DNA of 64,000 nucleotides from Neoarius graeffei (GCF_027579695.1 NC_083570.1:4495001-4559000), one strand, 5' to 3'; positions 20,315 through 31,976 are shown, numbered from the stretch's first letter. The notes: generated by a model from the sequence alone, not told the origin. Translations and numbers: made by a program.

Positions 20315-22250
20315 ATTTAAACTAAAATCATGCAGATAAAACAGATAATCATGCACATTTTGTCAATTTGTGCAAGTGGGTGTGACATGTGGAGATGATC
20401 TACATAGTCAATTGTCCTTAGCCTGAGGGAAATGAAAATAACTCCTGACCCAACTAGAACAATAACACCTCTCTTTTTATTTGCATCTCTCACTGACATT
20501 TCTGCCAAAGGCTATGGTCCTTCTTTCATTTAGGCTCCTGAGGCTAATTTACTCCATTCATTTTCTTTTTGGATTTGAGCCGTTGAGCTTGAGCTCTCAC
20601 ATTCAATATCAAACACGTCTAGACATTGGCTTTGATCCAGTCTGGGACATTTCCACTGAAAATCTGACCCAGTCACAGTGTTCATCCCAGATATCAGTGT
20701 CAGATTTTCAACAAAAACAGACAAAATGATGAGACAGATTTTTTTTTGCTCTTCCTATAGTGTGTGCTGTGCACACACGTGTAAAACTGATCACACACGA
20801 GCTATCAATACTCTCAGGTGAGATGTCTGTCTACAACCTTTGACCTGACGATTTGTACAGTTCACTGCTGCACATGTAGGCATTTTTCTTCTATTTTTTC
20901 TCACCAGCTACATAAATAACTTCTCCAATTTTGTGCAGCTTCCAGTAGCCTAAATGAGAGTTCCGCTCCGCGATGGGAGTGGTAAGATGGTGGCCAGCTG
21001 GCTTCACTCTGACCAGCCTATGAGCTCTCCAGATGTTATATAGAGCCCAGTGGTGGTGCATCATGACAGAGAGCAAATTCACCAGAGGTTTTAGTTCCTT
21101 GTTCTTGAAAAAAGTAATAAAGAAACCATTTAATGACTTAAAACCCTGATTTGGAACAGAGTGTGTGAGGGTTTCTGAAATACATGAGGGTGCAGATCCA
21201 CTGAGAGCTCTGTAAACCTGTCAGAGAGTTTATGATGGAAGATTTCAGGAAATAAAAGACAGAGATGAGAATTGTGTGAACAGTAGTTTCACCAGCAGAG
21301 GGCACAAATGAGCAATAGTGGAAATGCCAAAATGCCATTATCTGTCTTTAAACGCTTTAAAAATAGAGATTTTTTGGTGATTTTGTGTACATTTTGGCAC
21401 GTTTTAGTGAGTCTGTGCTGTTAAAATCACGGGAGCGGAGAATGTTTGTGTGTATTCGGTACATTAGTGATGTTTAAAGCTTGTTGGTGCCTAATGCTAA
21501 CCGGTTAGCCTGTGTGAGTAGAATGGTGATGTATGATGGAGTGCAGTAGCTTTACATGGTGAACATTTTACAGTCTCTCTGTCACTAGTATTGGGAGTTA
21601 TTGCTAAAGATTGTATAGTTCATAAATCTGAATGAACTGAATCTTGTGTTAATTATTTTTATTTCAGTTGTTTTCCATGAGTGTGAATGTGTATGAGGAG
21701 AAAATTAGTAGCAGAAGTGGAGTAAAGACTTTAACTGAGTTTATAAAACACTATAAAGCACAAACAAATCTCCAAACTTTTATTGACTGCATTTTCATTT
21801 CTATCATTACAATGAGCTCTTTATAAATCTTAAAGATCACAAAACACATTTTTTTTCCTTTTCACTGGATAGCAAGTCAATTATTCTTGTTTCTGTGCTT
21901 TAATTATATTTAAAGCTTCCAATCAAATCCATTTTAGTAAAATGTAGAGCTGCAACTACTGATTATTCAATTCATCTGTCAACTATTTTTCATTAATTGA
22001 TTAGTTGTATTAAAATTAATAAACTATTTAAAATATATATATTTGCAGCATTTTAATCAGCTCTAGTGCAGAACTTTTTCTGAACTCGGCTGAATTAAAT
22101 AACAGTTCACTAACTACAATACAACCTTCCTGACATTTATCAGATAATCTCTAACAGGATCGGAATATTATCAAGTGCTCACATCAGCCGAATGAGAGTC
22201 AGACTCACGCAAGGTGATGGTATTATCTACAACACTGTTTCTAGAAATGT
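20315..22250. other. Intergenic stretch without recognised genes
   Basis: About 1.9 kb of AT-rich sequence. Short open frames (at most about 80 codons) show no domain or repeat I can name. A TTTTTTTTT run lies at about 20740. Confidence 0.4.
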
Positions 22251-22935
22251 TTGTACATTGTAAAATATAAATAAAAACAGAATGTGATGATTTGCAAATC
22301 ATGGAAATGCTATATTTCTTTGAAAATAGTACAAAGGCAACATATCAAATGTTGAAGCAGAGAATTTTAATTTTTTTTTTTTTTTAATATACACTCATTT
22401 AGAATTCAATGCAAACAACGCATTTAAAGAAAGTTCCAGAACTTTTAACAACGCTCTGTAAATGTTTGGGAACTGAAGAGACTGCTTTAGTTTTGGAAGT
22501 GAAATGTTGTCCCATTCTTCCCTGATATATACTTTCAGTTGCTCCTTCATCAAGTTTTCTGTTTTGTGTAATCTGCGCCAGATGTTTTCAGTGGGAGACA
22601 GGTCTGGATTTCAGGCAGGCCAGTTTAGCACCTAGACTCTTTTATGACCGAGCCATGCAGTTGTAATCCATGCAGAATGCGGTTTGACTTTGACTTGCTG
22701 AAATAAGCCAGGCCTTCCCTGAACAAGACATCGCCTGGATGTTGCTCCAAAACCTGTAAATATAATTCAGCATTAATGGTGCCTGCCCAGATGTGCACTC
22801 TACCCATGCCATGTGCACTAATGCACCCTCATACCATCATAGATGCTGGCTTTTGAACTGTGCACTGATAACAAGCTGGATGGACAGTCCCTATACTCTT
22901 TAGCCTGGAGGATGCAGTGTCAATGATTTTCATTT
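22250..22935 (-). mobile_element. Decayed Tc1-like transposon fragment
   Basis: The stretch is similar in layout to the Tc1-like element at 26394-27988: the left-end sequence TATAAATAAAAACAGAATG, then phrases of the C-terminal half of a transposase on the minus strand (the 22807-22625 frame MGRVHIWAGTINAELYLQVL, GDVLFREGLAYF). The N-terminal half and right end are missing. A poly-T run interrupts at about 22372-22385. Confidence 0.75.
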
Positions 22936-23036
22936 GTGAAAAAGTTCCTAAAGAGGCAACATTGCTGTGAGAATCACTTATTCACAATCTCCCTTTTCTA
23001 CAACAGCAGCTCTGACAGAAGTACAGCTACAGTTAT

Positions 23037-23038
<2 letters not shown>

Positions 23039-23095
<57 letters not shown>
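23039..23095. repeat. (TA)n microsatellite
   Basis: About 27 TA units in a row, flanked by unique AT-rich sequence. Confidence 0.97.
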
Positions 23096-23099
<4 letters not shown>

Positions 23100-23582
23100 T
23101 CATTCTAATGAGTTAGCATTTCTACATTTACAGCTCATTCATCGGGATTTACACAGAGAAAACGCCACAACACATAATCTAGGACAACTAATAAACAGAT
23201 CAAAAACGTGTAATTTAAAAAAGAAAATCTAATTACTTTATTAAAAAGTGGAGATTCTGCAGTTGCTGCACACCCACCCCTCTTCTAAAGGGGATGAGGT
23301 GCAGTGGGTGAAGATGTTCCACCAAAAGCATTCCTTACCACAGTTTATTAACCCATCGCTGCCATCTTTTAAGCTTAAAATGTCTTCAAAACTCACAAAT
23401 CTAAGTTTGAAGGTTGATTATATATACAGTATATGGTACATTTTCAGTTTGGATTTTATAAAGCTCATGAGCTGACATCGTTCCTGCTTAGAATTATGAC
23501 TATGATATGATCAATCTCAGAATTCCAAACATGATAAACAAATGTACAACACCGATTGAGAAGTCTTTTTTTTTATTTAAAA
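23096..23582. other. Unique AT-rich stretch
   Basis: No gene or repeat family recognised; only short open frames without domains. Confidence 0.35.
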
Positions 23583-23596
23583 AGAAATTATCATGG

Positions 23597-23972
23597 GTAG
23601 CACGGTGATGTAGTGGTTAGCGCTGTTGCCTCACAGCAAGAAGGTCCTGGGTTCGAGCCCCGTGGCCAGCGAGGGCCTTTCTGTGTGGAGTTTGCATGTT
23701 CTCCCCGTGTCTGCGTGGGTTTCCTCCGGGTGCTCCGGTTTCCCCCACAGTCCAAAGACATGCAGGTTAGGTTAACTGGTGACTCTAAATTGACCGTAGG
23801 TGTGAATGTGAGTGTGAATGGTTGTCTGTGTCTATGTGTCAGCCCTGTGATGACCTGGCAACTTGTCCAGGGTGTACCCCGCCTTTCACCCGTAGTCAGC
23901 TGGGATAAGCTCCAGCTTGCCTGCGACCCTGTAGAAGGATAAAGCGGCTAGAGATAATGAGAGATGAGAGAG
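23597..23972 (+). mobile_element. SINE copy 3
   Basis: Plus-strand copy with tRNA-like head and GAGATGAGAG tail; flanked by a 14-bp duplication AGAAATTATCATGG (23583-23596, 23973-23986). Confidence 0.93.
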
Positions 23973-24294
23973 AGAAATTATCATGGTTAAACATGTTCAT
24001 TCAACTAAAAGGCTCGAGTCTGATTCACCCAACAGCTCCACTTATCGAGACAACATCGTCTGTCCAATGGTGACGTCATCTTTGGGATGTGGTCCTGAGT
24101 CTCACGAAATAGCGGTTACCATTGATGAACTGCAATAGTGACTCAGAAGGAGAAATTAGTGATCAGGAGAATATGCCTTAAATGAAAGCATTCCAGGATT
24201 ACAAGTTTATTAGGCAAGTAAAACTGATGGGACACTAGAGTAGCATACTTTTACTCACTGAAAGTTTACAATATTTGCATTATTTTTGACATTG

Positions 24295-24691
24295 TGTCAT
24301 GTCTGCGTGCAGAGGCTTGCCTTGAGCTGCTCCTCACATGCGCGCCACACTCAAGCTCATGAGGACTAAATGTCATGCACCTGTTCATGTTGTTGATCGC
24401 AGTGCAGTCACAGTGCATGCTTATAAGGACTCTGAAAACACGCAGACTTTGTGAAGTATATATGTGCTGTACCTTGTGTCTCTGTATTGCCCTTCTGGTT
24501 GTGACTTTGTTTTGTATATTTGGATTCTGCCTTTTGTTCCTGCCTCGGCTGTTCTGTTTGGGCCTCGCATGACCCTCGCCTGTTTACTCATTCTGCTTTC
24601 ACATTACGCTTTGGATCTGTTTGCCTGCCTGTTTATAAATAAACACTCTTTTCTGCAATTACATCCATCCACCCGCCTCCTTTACATGACA
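24295..24691 (+). repeat. Probable solo LTR
   Basis: The 397-bp block begins TGTCATGTCTGCGTGC and ends CTTTACATGACA. It contains a TATAAATAAACACTC polyadenylation-like signal near 24635 and a pyrimidine-rich 3' half like the LTRs of gypsy element 3. Flanks CATTG (24290-24294) and CATAG (24692-24696) may be a 5-bp duplication with one mismatch. No internal region is attached. Confidence 0.6.
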
Positions 24692-24789
24692 CATAGAAAA
24701 GAGTGACATTTCCTTGGCTTCACAAATATATATAAGCATAACTATTATAAATACACAGGTTATTATAGGAAATCACATGTGCTGATTGA

Positions 24790-25335
24790 TTGAGAAATTC
24801 AGAATCTTTCTTGATAATCACCTTGGGTGTCTCGGCAAAATGGCTACCAACCACTTTGTCATTGTAAGCGAGGAAGAATTACAAGTGATGAAAGAAAATG
24901 CTGTTCCTAAAAGCACTAAAGATGCTATGAAGTTTGGACTAAAACTATTCAAAGGTAAGGTGGAATTGTGATTTTATTTGATCGATTTCAAAACAAGGTT
25001 TTTTGTGAGTCGGTATAGATAAGTGACACAAGTCTGCGCCACGCCTTTCCTACATTTACACACCGCTTTTGAAAATCACCTGTGTATTTATATGAAAACA
25101 ATTATCTGCCTCAGTGAATATCAGTGAATAATAACTTTGACCTCGACTTGCTTATTATTCACCAATATTCACTTCACCTTTGGTGAATAATTGTAAAATA
25201 TAAATTAAACACAGTTGGTCTTATTTGAGGTAAGAGTGAGTATTTGGTGTGACAAGGGGGTCCATTTCAGTATTACGAACTTTTCGGGATAAAATATTTG
25301 GACGTCCCCCAAGGAGTTGATTATAGCGGGGTTGT
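24790..25335 (+). other. Possible first exon of a Crypton/DUF3504-like element, with palindromic flank
   Basis: An ATG at 24840 opens a short frame starting MATNHFVIVSEEELQVMKEN and continuing NAVPKSTKDAMKFGLKLFKG, then GTAAGG, a good splice donor at about 24955. The phrase resembles the N-terminus of fish proteins with a DUF3504/KIAA1958-type (Crypton-derived tyrosine recombinase) domain, where xVSEEEL...NTK..T..A...F is common. No downstream exons are visible. At 25110-25200 is an inverted-repeat stretch built on TGAATAAT/ATTATTCA. The assignment is tentative. Confidence 0.4.
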
Positions 25336-25339
25336 AGTG

Positions 25340-25935
25340 TGTTTTATTTTTATATAGTGTGACCTGAACAGGTTTAAAATGATGTTCTGTTCTGGCTTTA
25401 TTACTGTTTATTAGTTATTTAATGAGACGCTGCTTAATATGAAACAAACAGAAATTTATAATGTGAAGGTCATGAGGGATCATTCATCTCAACTCATCTC
25501 ATTATCTCTAGCTGCTTTATCCTGTCCTACAGGGTCGCAGGCAAGCTGGAGCCTATCCCAGCTGACTACGGGCGAAAGGCGGGGTTCACCCTGGACAAGT
25601 CGCCAGGTCATCACAGGGCTGACACATAGACACAGACAACCATTCACACTCACATTCACACCTACGGTCAATTTAGAGTCACCAGTTAGCCTAACCTGCA
25701 TGTCTTTGGACTGTGGGGGAAACCGGAGCACCCGGAGGAAACCCACGCGGACACGGGGAGAACATGCAAACTCCACACAGAAAGGCCCTCGCCGGCCACG
25801 GGGCTCGAACGCGGACCTTCTTGCTGTGAGGCGACAGCGCTAACCACTACACCACCGTGCCGCCCATGAGGGATCATTTTCTTTTTAAAATTTATGAGTT
25901 TCTTATCAGACAGTTCATTTTTAACATTCCCTTTT
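25340..25935. pseudogene. Orphan 3' flank of a lost TRIM copy
   Basis: Outside the SINE, this stretch follows 7560-7760 (the 3' flank of TRIM-B) closely: TTTATATAGTGTGACCTGAA and the following 150 bp are shared. No B30.2 exon accompanies it. It is best read as the residue of another tandem TRIM unit that was deleted or not duplicated completely. Confidence 0.65.
25485..25864 (-). mobile_element. SINE copy 4
   Basis: Minus-strand copy, flanked by a 14-bp duplication CATGAGGGATCATT (25471-25484, 25865-25878). The gene B paralogue (near 7690-7700) shows the empty site. Confidence 0.95.
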
Positions 25936-26391
25936 TAAAAGTAGACGGCCTTTCAATTTCACAAAATCATACTTGCCAAATTTTCAAAATTCTCATGGGG
26001 GAGAAAAGTGCATGAATCACATTTTCAGTTGAACGAGGGTATGATGCGCGGTTGAAATGATAAACAGTGGATCCCAATTAATTGCAAACCAGTTGAAATT
26101 TATACAATTAAAGAGTTTTTGAATTGTTGATATTGTTCTATCAATTACTATAGGTTTTGGGGTTCATGTATCAGGCATGAGACAGCTCAGAGTGAAAAAT
26201 GTGAAATAATACTCGTCTTGAATTTTAATATAATAACAATGAAAGGGAAGTCTTAAATCAGATTGAGCTGAAAAATCTCATGCCTGAATATTGTATCCAT
26301 ACAGAGACCCACAGAAAATAACACAAGTGATGCTTTAGAAGAATGTTTATAGTTTCTTAAAATAGTCACAGTGAATGAAACTACAACCCCG
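25936..26391. other. Unassigned AT-rich stretch
   Basis: No gene recognised. It begins with ATACTTGCCAAATTTTC, a phrase resembling the end of the GGGAGG-rich repeat near 35000-35060. Confidence 0.3.
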
Positions 26392-26393
26392 AT

Positions 26394-27988
26394 TCCAAAA
26401 AAGTTGGGACAAAGTATAAATTGTAAATAAAAACGGAATGCAATGATGTGTAAGTTTCAAAATTCCATATTTTATTCAGAATAGAACATAGATGACATAT
26501 CAAATGTTTAAACTGAGAAAATGTATCATTTAAAGAGAAAAATTAGGTGATTTTAAATTTTATGACAACAACACATCTCAAAAAAGTTGGAACAAGGCCA
26601 TGTTTCCCACTGTGAGACATCCCCTTTTCTCTTTACAACAGTCTGTAAATGTCTGGGGACTGAGGAGACAAGTTGCTCAAGTTTAGGGATAGGAATGTTA
26701 ACCCATTCTTGTCTAATGTAGGATTCTAGTTGCTCAACTGTCTTAGGTCTTTTTTGTCATATCTTCTGTTTTATGATGTGCCAAATGTTTTGTATGGGTG
26801 AAAGATCTGGACTGCAGGCTGGCCAATTCAGTACCCGGACCCTTCTTCTACGCAGCCATGATGCTGTAATTGATGCAGTATGTGGTTTGGCATTGTCATG
26901 TTGGAAAATGCAAGGTCTTCCCTGAAAGAGACGTCGTCTGGATGGGAGCATATGTTGCTCTAGAACCTGGATATACTTTTCAGCATTGATGGTGTCTTTC
27001 CAGATGTGTAAGCTGCCCATGCCACACGCACTAATGCAACCCCATACCATCAGAGATGCAGGCTTCTGAACTGAGCGCTGATAACAACTCGGGTCGTCCT
27101 TCTCCTCTTTAGTCCAAATGACACGGCGTCCCTGATTTCCATAAAGAACTTCAAATTTTTATTCGTCTGACCACAGAACAGTTTTCCACTTTGCCACAGT
27201 CCATTTTAAATGAGCCTTGGCCCAGAGAAGACGTCTGCGCTTCTGGATCATGTTTAGATACGGCTTCTTCTTTGAACTATAGAGTTTTAGCTGGCAACGG
27301 CAGATGGCACGGTGACTTGTGTTCACAGATGATGTTCTCTGGAAATATTCCTGAGCCCATTTTGTGATTTCCAATACAGAAGCATGCCTGTATGTGATGC
27401 AGTGCCGTCTAAGGGCCCGAAGATCACGGACACCCAGTATGGTTTTCTGGCCTTGACCCTTACGCACTGAGATTCTTCCAGATTCTCTGAATCTTTTGAT
27501 GATATTATGCACTGTAGATGATGATATGTTCAAACTCTTTGCAATTTTACACTGTCGAACTCCTTTCTGATATTGCTCCACTATTTGTTGGTGCAGAATT
27601 AGAGGGATTGGTGATCCTCTTCCCATCTTTACTTCTGAGAGCTGCTGCCACTCCAAGATGCTCATTTTATACCCAGTCATGTTAATGACCTATTGCCAAT
27701 TGACCTAATGAGTTGCAATTTAGTCCTCCAGCTGTTCCTTTTTTGTACCTTTAACTTTTCCAGCCTCTTATTGCCCCTGTCCCAACTTTTTTGAGATGTG
27801 TTGCTGTCATGAAATTTCAAATGAGCCAATATTTGGCATGAAATTTCAAAATGTCTCACTTTTGACATTTGATATGTTGTCTATGTTCTATTGTGAATAT
27901 AATATCAGTTTTTGAGATTTGTAAATTATGGCATTCTGTTTTTATTTACAATTTGTACTTTGTCCCAACTTTTTTGGAATCGGGGTTG
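26394..27988 (-). mobile_element. Tc1-like DNA transposon with broken transposase
   Basis: A 1.6-kb element with terminal inverted repeats starting CAACCCCGATTCCAAAAAAG at both ends, flanked by TA (26392-26393, 27989-27990). The transposase is on the minus strand in two frames (27680-27159 and 27050-26757). The first has paired helix-turn-helix domains (QCKIAKSLNISSSTVHNIIK) and the first catalytic aspartate in VLWSDE; the second has [18 protein letters not shown], the second aspartate in FQHDNAKPH, and [12 protein letters not shown] where the third residue should be Glu (PIEN). Stops and the E-to-Q change show it is inactive. Confidence 0.93.
26757..27680 (-). pseudogene. Tc1-like transposase, interrupted and E-to-Q
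   Basis: N-terminal part 27680-27159 (173 codons) ends at a stop directly after the first catalytic Asp (WSDE); the C-terminal part resumes at 27050. Expected length for the family is about 340 residues. The DDE triad is D, D, Q. It would have acted as a cut-and-paste transposase binding the inverted repeats. Confidence 0.9.
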
Positions 27989-27990
27989 TA

Positions 27991-28358
27991 TTACTGGACT
28001 GCATCAAATGTGTTTTCCTTCTGTAAGCTCATGTAAAAATAGAGAACTATCATATATAAATTACATTTTAATTTAGATTTAACCAAAATAGTAACAACTC
28101 AATTAAATAAATACTGCACTGCCTTAGTATGACTAAAATGCATCTCTCTCACTAAACACTTTCCAACAGAATGTTTAAAAAGCACTAGAAATCCTATCAA
28201 AATCCTATCGGAATGCAGCAAAGGAATTTGCTCATTTGCAAACTATGAAAGTTTTCAAACAAAATGTAAAAATGGCACTATAAATACTACCGTTCTATCA
28301 AAATATACTCCACAAAGAAATTCACTCGAATGCAAAATTTTAGTACAACCAAAATACA
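27991..28358. other. AT-rich stretch without genes
   Basis: Phrases such as TAGTACAACCAAAATACACT and short A-rich runs recur here and at 28750-28910, but no family is recognised. Confidence 0.3.
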
Positions 28359-28373
28359 CTCACTAGTAATATT

Positions 28374-28735
28374 ATCACATCACATTATCTCTAGCCGCTT
28401 TATCCTTCTACAGGGTCGCAGGCAAGCTGGAGCCTATCCCAGCTGACTACGGGCGAAAGGCGGGGTACACCCTGGACAAGTCGCCAGGTCATCACAGGGC
28501 TGACACATAGACACAGACAACCATTCACACCTACGGTCAATTTAGAGTCACCAGTTAACCTAACCTGCATGTCTTTGGACTGTGGGGGAAACTGGAGCAC
28601 CCGGAGGAAACCCACGCGGACACGGGGAGAACATGCAAACTCCGCACAGAAAGGCCCTCGCCGGCCCTGGGGCTCGAACCCAGGACCTCCTTGCTGTGAG
28701 GCAACAGCGCTAACCACTACACCACCGTGCCGCCC
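28374..28735 (-). mobile_element. SINE copy 5
   Basis: Minus-strand copy with a 12-bp deletion in the ACTCACATTCACACC stretch; flanked by a 15-bp duplication CTCACTAGTAATATT (28359-28373, 28736-28750). Confidence 0.95.
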
Positions 28736-28750
28736 CTCACTAGTAATATT

Positions 28751-29440
28751 TCACTTAAAACCTCAAAACTATCAAAATCAATCACTTTCCAGATAATTCA
28801 CTTGTAAACTTTCATTTAAAACTTTCAAACATAAATTCAAAATAGCACCAATACATCACCACACTATTCAAATACACTCACCAAACACATTCTCTGTCCT
28901 GCAAAATTTCACTAAACACTTTAGAAGTTGTACAGTTTGTTTCTGAAATGGTATGGAAGACTAGTTAATTTCACACTCAAATGTCCATTATATTCTGATT
29001 TAAGGTATCTTTACCTTAAAATGTGTAACTGGCTGGTCGAACATTTGCTTATCCATGGAAATTCATTCTCCCATGCAACCTGGTATTTGCATTCATATTT
29101 TTGCCGTTCGGTATTGGGTTTAGTGGCCATGATGAATGACTGCTTGTAAAAAATGTTGGACAGCCTGGGTGAATCCTACATTACGATGGGAAAAAAGATG
29201 CCGTCTGTGTGATCGGTACAGTTCGAAAAACTCTGCAGTAAGATCATCGATAATCAACGTCCTGATGAAAATTCAACACCTGAGAACTAATATGCTCCAG
29301 TAAACTAGTTTAGCAATCCTATGTGGATCTACCAAGGACTCACTTCTCCTTCTTAAGTCATTTATTTGCGCTTATTTTTCAGTAAGTTGCAAGTTGGTGT
29401 ATAACCACGAGGTCGCTAGTCTAGCTAGCGTGAACTTTTA
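28751..29440. other. Unassigned stretch upstream of the L1-type fragment
   Basis: No gene recognised. The second half may be the 5' untranslated region of the L1-type element that follows. Confidence 0.3.
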
Positions 29441-29532
29441 TTATATTGGCACTAGTGAAACATATACTGAAGTATACCGAACAAGTTTTTTTTTTCCGCT
29501 GTAATTTCTCTTCCTTTTGAAACCACTGTAAG

Positions 29533-30403
29533 ATGGAAAAGACTGAAGAGGATATACAAAAAGTGATGCATTCTTATGCTAAAAAATCTCTGAATGACAT
29601 GCTTGAAGCAAATGCAGCTGAGTTGGTTGATCACAATATGCATCTCGCTCTACAGGACACTCCTAAGCCCAAATCAAAGAAATCTAAAACTCGTGCAAGC
29701 GACGGTTATGAGAGTGGCGATCCTGAACCTGTGTCAAACTGTCACCTGCTCAAAGTAATGGAGAGAATCAAGAAAATGCAGGAAGAATCTCTTAGGTGTA
29801 TGTATTCACTTGAGGGAACCATTCAACAATGCGAACTCCATCCGACATGCCACTGAGGCCATTGAGTTCATGGGGAAACAAGTGGAGGATGTTAAGACTG
29901 ATATTGCATCCTTGAAAGGCAAAGATTGCATATTAGAAAAACAGAACAAAGAACTCCTTGCCAAGTGTAGTGAGCTGGATGCCTACAAGAGGAGGTGGAA
30001 TATATGAGTGGCTGGCATTCCGGAGAAGAAAGGCGAAAACATCAGACAGAACATCATCGACCTCTTCCATCAGATCTCACCCAAGATCGTGGGTCAGCTC
30101 GCCTTCTCAATGGATGTTGTTGTCAATAGATTGGGTCCCCTCTCCAATGGCACACAATAATTCAACCGACGCATCATCGTACAGTTCCTTTCTCGTGCAC
30201 ACAGGGACAAGATCTGGAGAGACGCCAGAACTGCCAAGATTCTCCGTGACAAGAACATTAAGATATTTGAAGACCTGACACAGGAGATAAAGAACGCTAG
30301 AAAGAAATTGTGGCCACTGGTAGAGAAAGTGAGGAAAGAAGGGAAGCAAGCAGGCTTCCGAGGGAGCTTTGCTTACATCGAGGGTAATAGGATCACAAAC
30401 TAA
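29533..30403 (+). pseudogene. L1-type LINE ORF1 fragment
   Basis: Three adjoining frames read as one ORF1-like protein. It begins MEKTEEDIQKVMHSYAKKSL, has a charged middle (KPKSKKSKTRASDGYE), then a coiled-coil (EAIEFMGKQVEDVKTDIASL and CILEKQNKELLAKCSELDAY) and, after frameshifts/stops near 29815 and 30006, a domain like the L1 ORF1p RRM/C-terminal part (RRIIVQFLSRAHRDKIWRDA, FEDLTQEI). It ends GNRITN at a TAA (about 30401), where SINE copy 6 is inserted. L1 ORF1p is an RNA-binding chaperone; this copy is broken. Confidence 0.7.
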
Positions 30404-30410
30404 AATTGTG

Positions 30411-30787
30411 GGCGGCACGGTGGTGTAGTGGTTAGCGCTGTCGCCTCACAGCAAGAAGGTCCAGGTTCGAGCCCCGTGGCTGGTGAAGGCCTTTCTGTGC
30501 GGAGTTTGCATGTTCTCCCCATGTCCGCGTGGGTTTCCTCCGGGTGCTCCGGTTTCCCCCACAGTCCAAAGATATGCAGGTTAGGTTAACTGGTTACTCT
30601 AAATTGACCGTAGGTGTGAATGTGAGTGTGAATGGTTGTCTGTGTCTATGTGTCAGCCCTCTGATGACCTGGCGACTTGTCCAGGGTGTACCCTGCCTTT
30701 CGCCCGTAGTCAGCTGGGATAGGCTCCAGCTTGCCTGCGACCCTGTAGAACAGGATAAAGCGGCTACAGATAATGAGATGAGATGAG
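30411..30787 (+). mobile_element. SINE copy 6
   Basis: Plus-strand copy, flanked by a 12-bp duplication ACTAAAATTGTG (30399-30410, 30788-30799), inserted just after the ORF1-like stop. Confidence 0.95.
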
Positions 30788-31229
30788 ACTAAAATTGTGA
30801 TTGATGGTATTTGCCACTTTGCTGTTATTGCAAACATCTATTACCAACATTTGCTCCTTGAGTATAGATACTTATGCATATCTCAGTCACTCATAGTAAG
30901 TTCACAAGCACAACTTTTGAAGCTTTTGATTTTCAACTGAATTAATACCTTAGTCACCAGGTGTTGGCACCCACATCCTGTGTTATCACGTTGCTTAAGG
31001 GAGATATATAAGTTTTTTGTTTGGTTTTCCTTATATTTTTCTTTTTCTTCGATTTTTCTTTGAGAAGTGGAAAAAAAAAGAATATATACTTTTTGGTTCG
31101 CCAGTTAGTAAAAACCATTTTCTCTTACTGTATTGGAATGAGTTTTCCCATTCCCTTGACATGTGCACCTCAGGTTATCCTGCTCTTTATTGTTCAGTGA
31201 GAGAAGTTTGAAAACTTTCTTGTTTGGTG

Positions 31230-31340
31230 TGTTTTCCATATTGTTCTTTATGTCCTTATCTTTGAGGTCAATTAATGTCAGGGGTACAAAAGATAATGGA
31301 AAGCGCAAGGCTTTATTTTTATTTGCAAAGAAATTTAAAA
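31230..31340 (+). pseudogene. L1-type LINE ORF2 start (endonuclease), truncated
   Basis: After about 450 bp of inter-ORF sequence the frame reads MSLSLRSINVRGTKDNGKRK and then ALFLFAKKFKT, the beginning of an L1-type apurinic endonuclease (usual form LNVRGL...KRK...). It stops being L1-like at about 31337-31340, where an inverted piece of a different LINE begins. Confidence 0.65.
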
Positions 31341-31918
31341 CCACTTATTTACCCCACTCATCTCAGAATTCATGGAGCTAACTCGGACATCAAAATTTCA
31401 GTGGGACATAAACAGGTTTGTGTTGCCTGCAAATAGTAAAGTAAACAGTTTTTTAGATACAAATGCTAAGTTATTTACAGTGGTGCTTGAAAGTTTGTGA
31501 ACCCTTTAGAATTTCCGATATTTCTGCATAAATATGACCTAAAACATCTTCAGATTTTCACACAAGTCCTAAAAGTAGATAAAGAGAACCCAGTTAAACA
31601 AATGAGACAAAAATATTATACTTGCTCATTTATTTATTGAGGAAAATGATCCAATATTACTTATCTGTGAGTGGCAAAAGTATGTGAACCTAGGATTAGC
31701 AGTTAATTTGAAGGTGAAATTAGAGTCAGGTGTTTTCAATCAATGGGATGACAATCAGGTGTGAGTGGGCACCCTGTTTTATTTAAAGAACAGGGATCTA
31801 TCAAAGTCTGATCTTCACAACACATGTTTGTGGAAGTGTATCATGGCACGAACAAAGGAGATTTCTGAGGACCTCAAAAAAAAAAGCATTGTTGATGTTC
31901 ATCAGGCTGGAGAGGGTT
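31337..31918 (-). repeat. Inverted copy of the LINE/Tc1 junction at 38214-38784
   Basis: About 580 bp here is the reverse complement of 38214-38784 with a few differences. It includes a LINE reverse-transcriptase piece (31337-31477) and the adjoining end of a Tc1 transposon (31480-31918) at exactly the same junction (TTTA/CAGTGGTG). Both junctions of this block are abrupt: against L1-type ORF2 on the left and a SINE head on the right. Confidence 0.85.
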
Positions 31919-31976
31919 AACCCGGACCTTCTTGCTGTGAGGTGACAGCGCTAACCACTACACCACCGTGCCGCCC
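31919..31976 (-). mobile_element. SINE head fragment (copy 7)
   Basis: Only the tRNA-like 5' head of the SINE is present in minus orientation (GGACCTTCTTGCTGTGAGG to CACCGTGCCGCC). SINEs usually lose their 5' end, so the loss of the 3' end marks a rearrangement break. Confidence 0.85.

Noticed and set aside
23597-23680. tRNA gene in the SINE head
   Set aside because: It has box A/B-like phrases but is the 5' head of a dispersed SINE with target duplications, not a tRNA gene.
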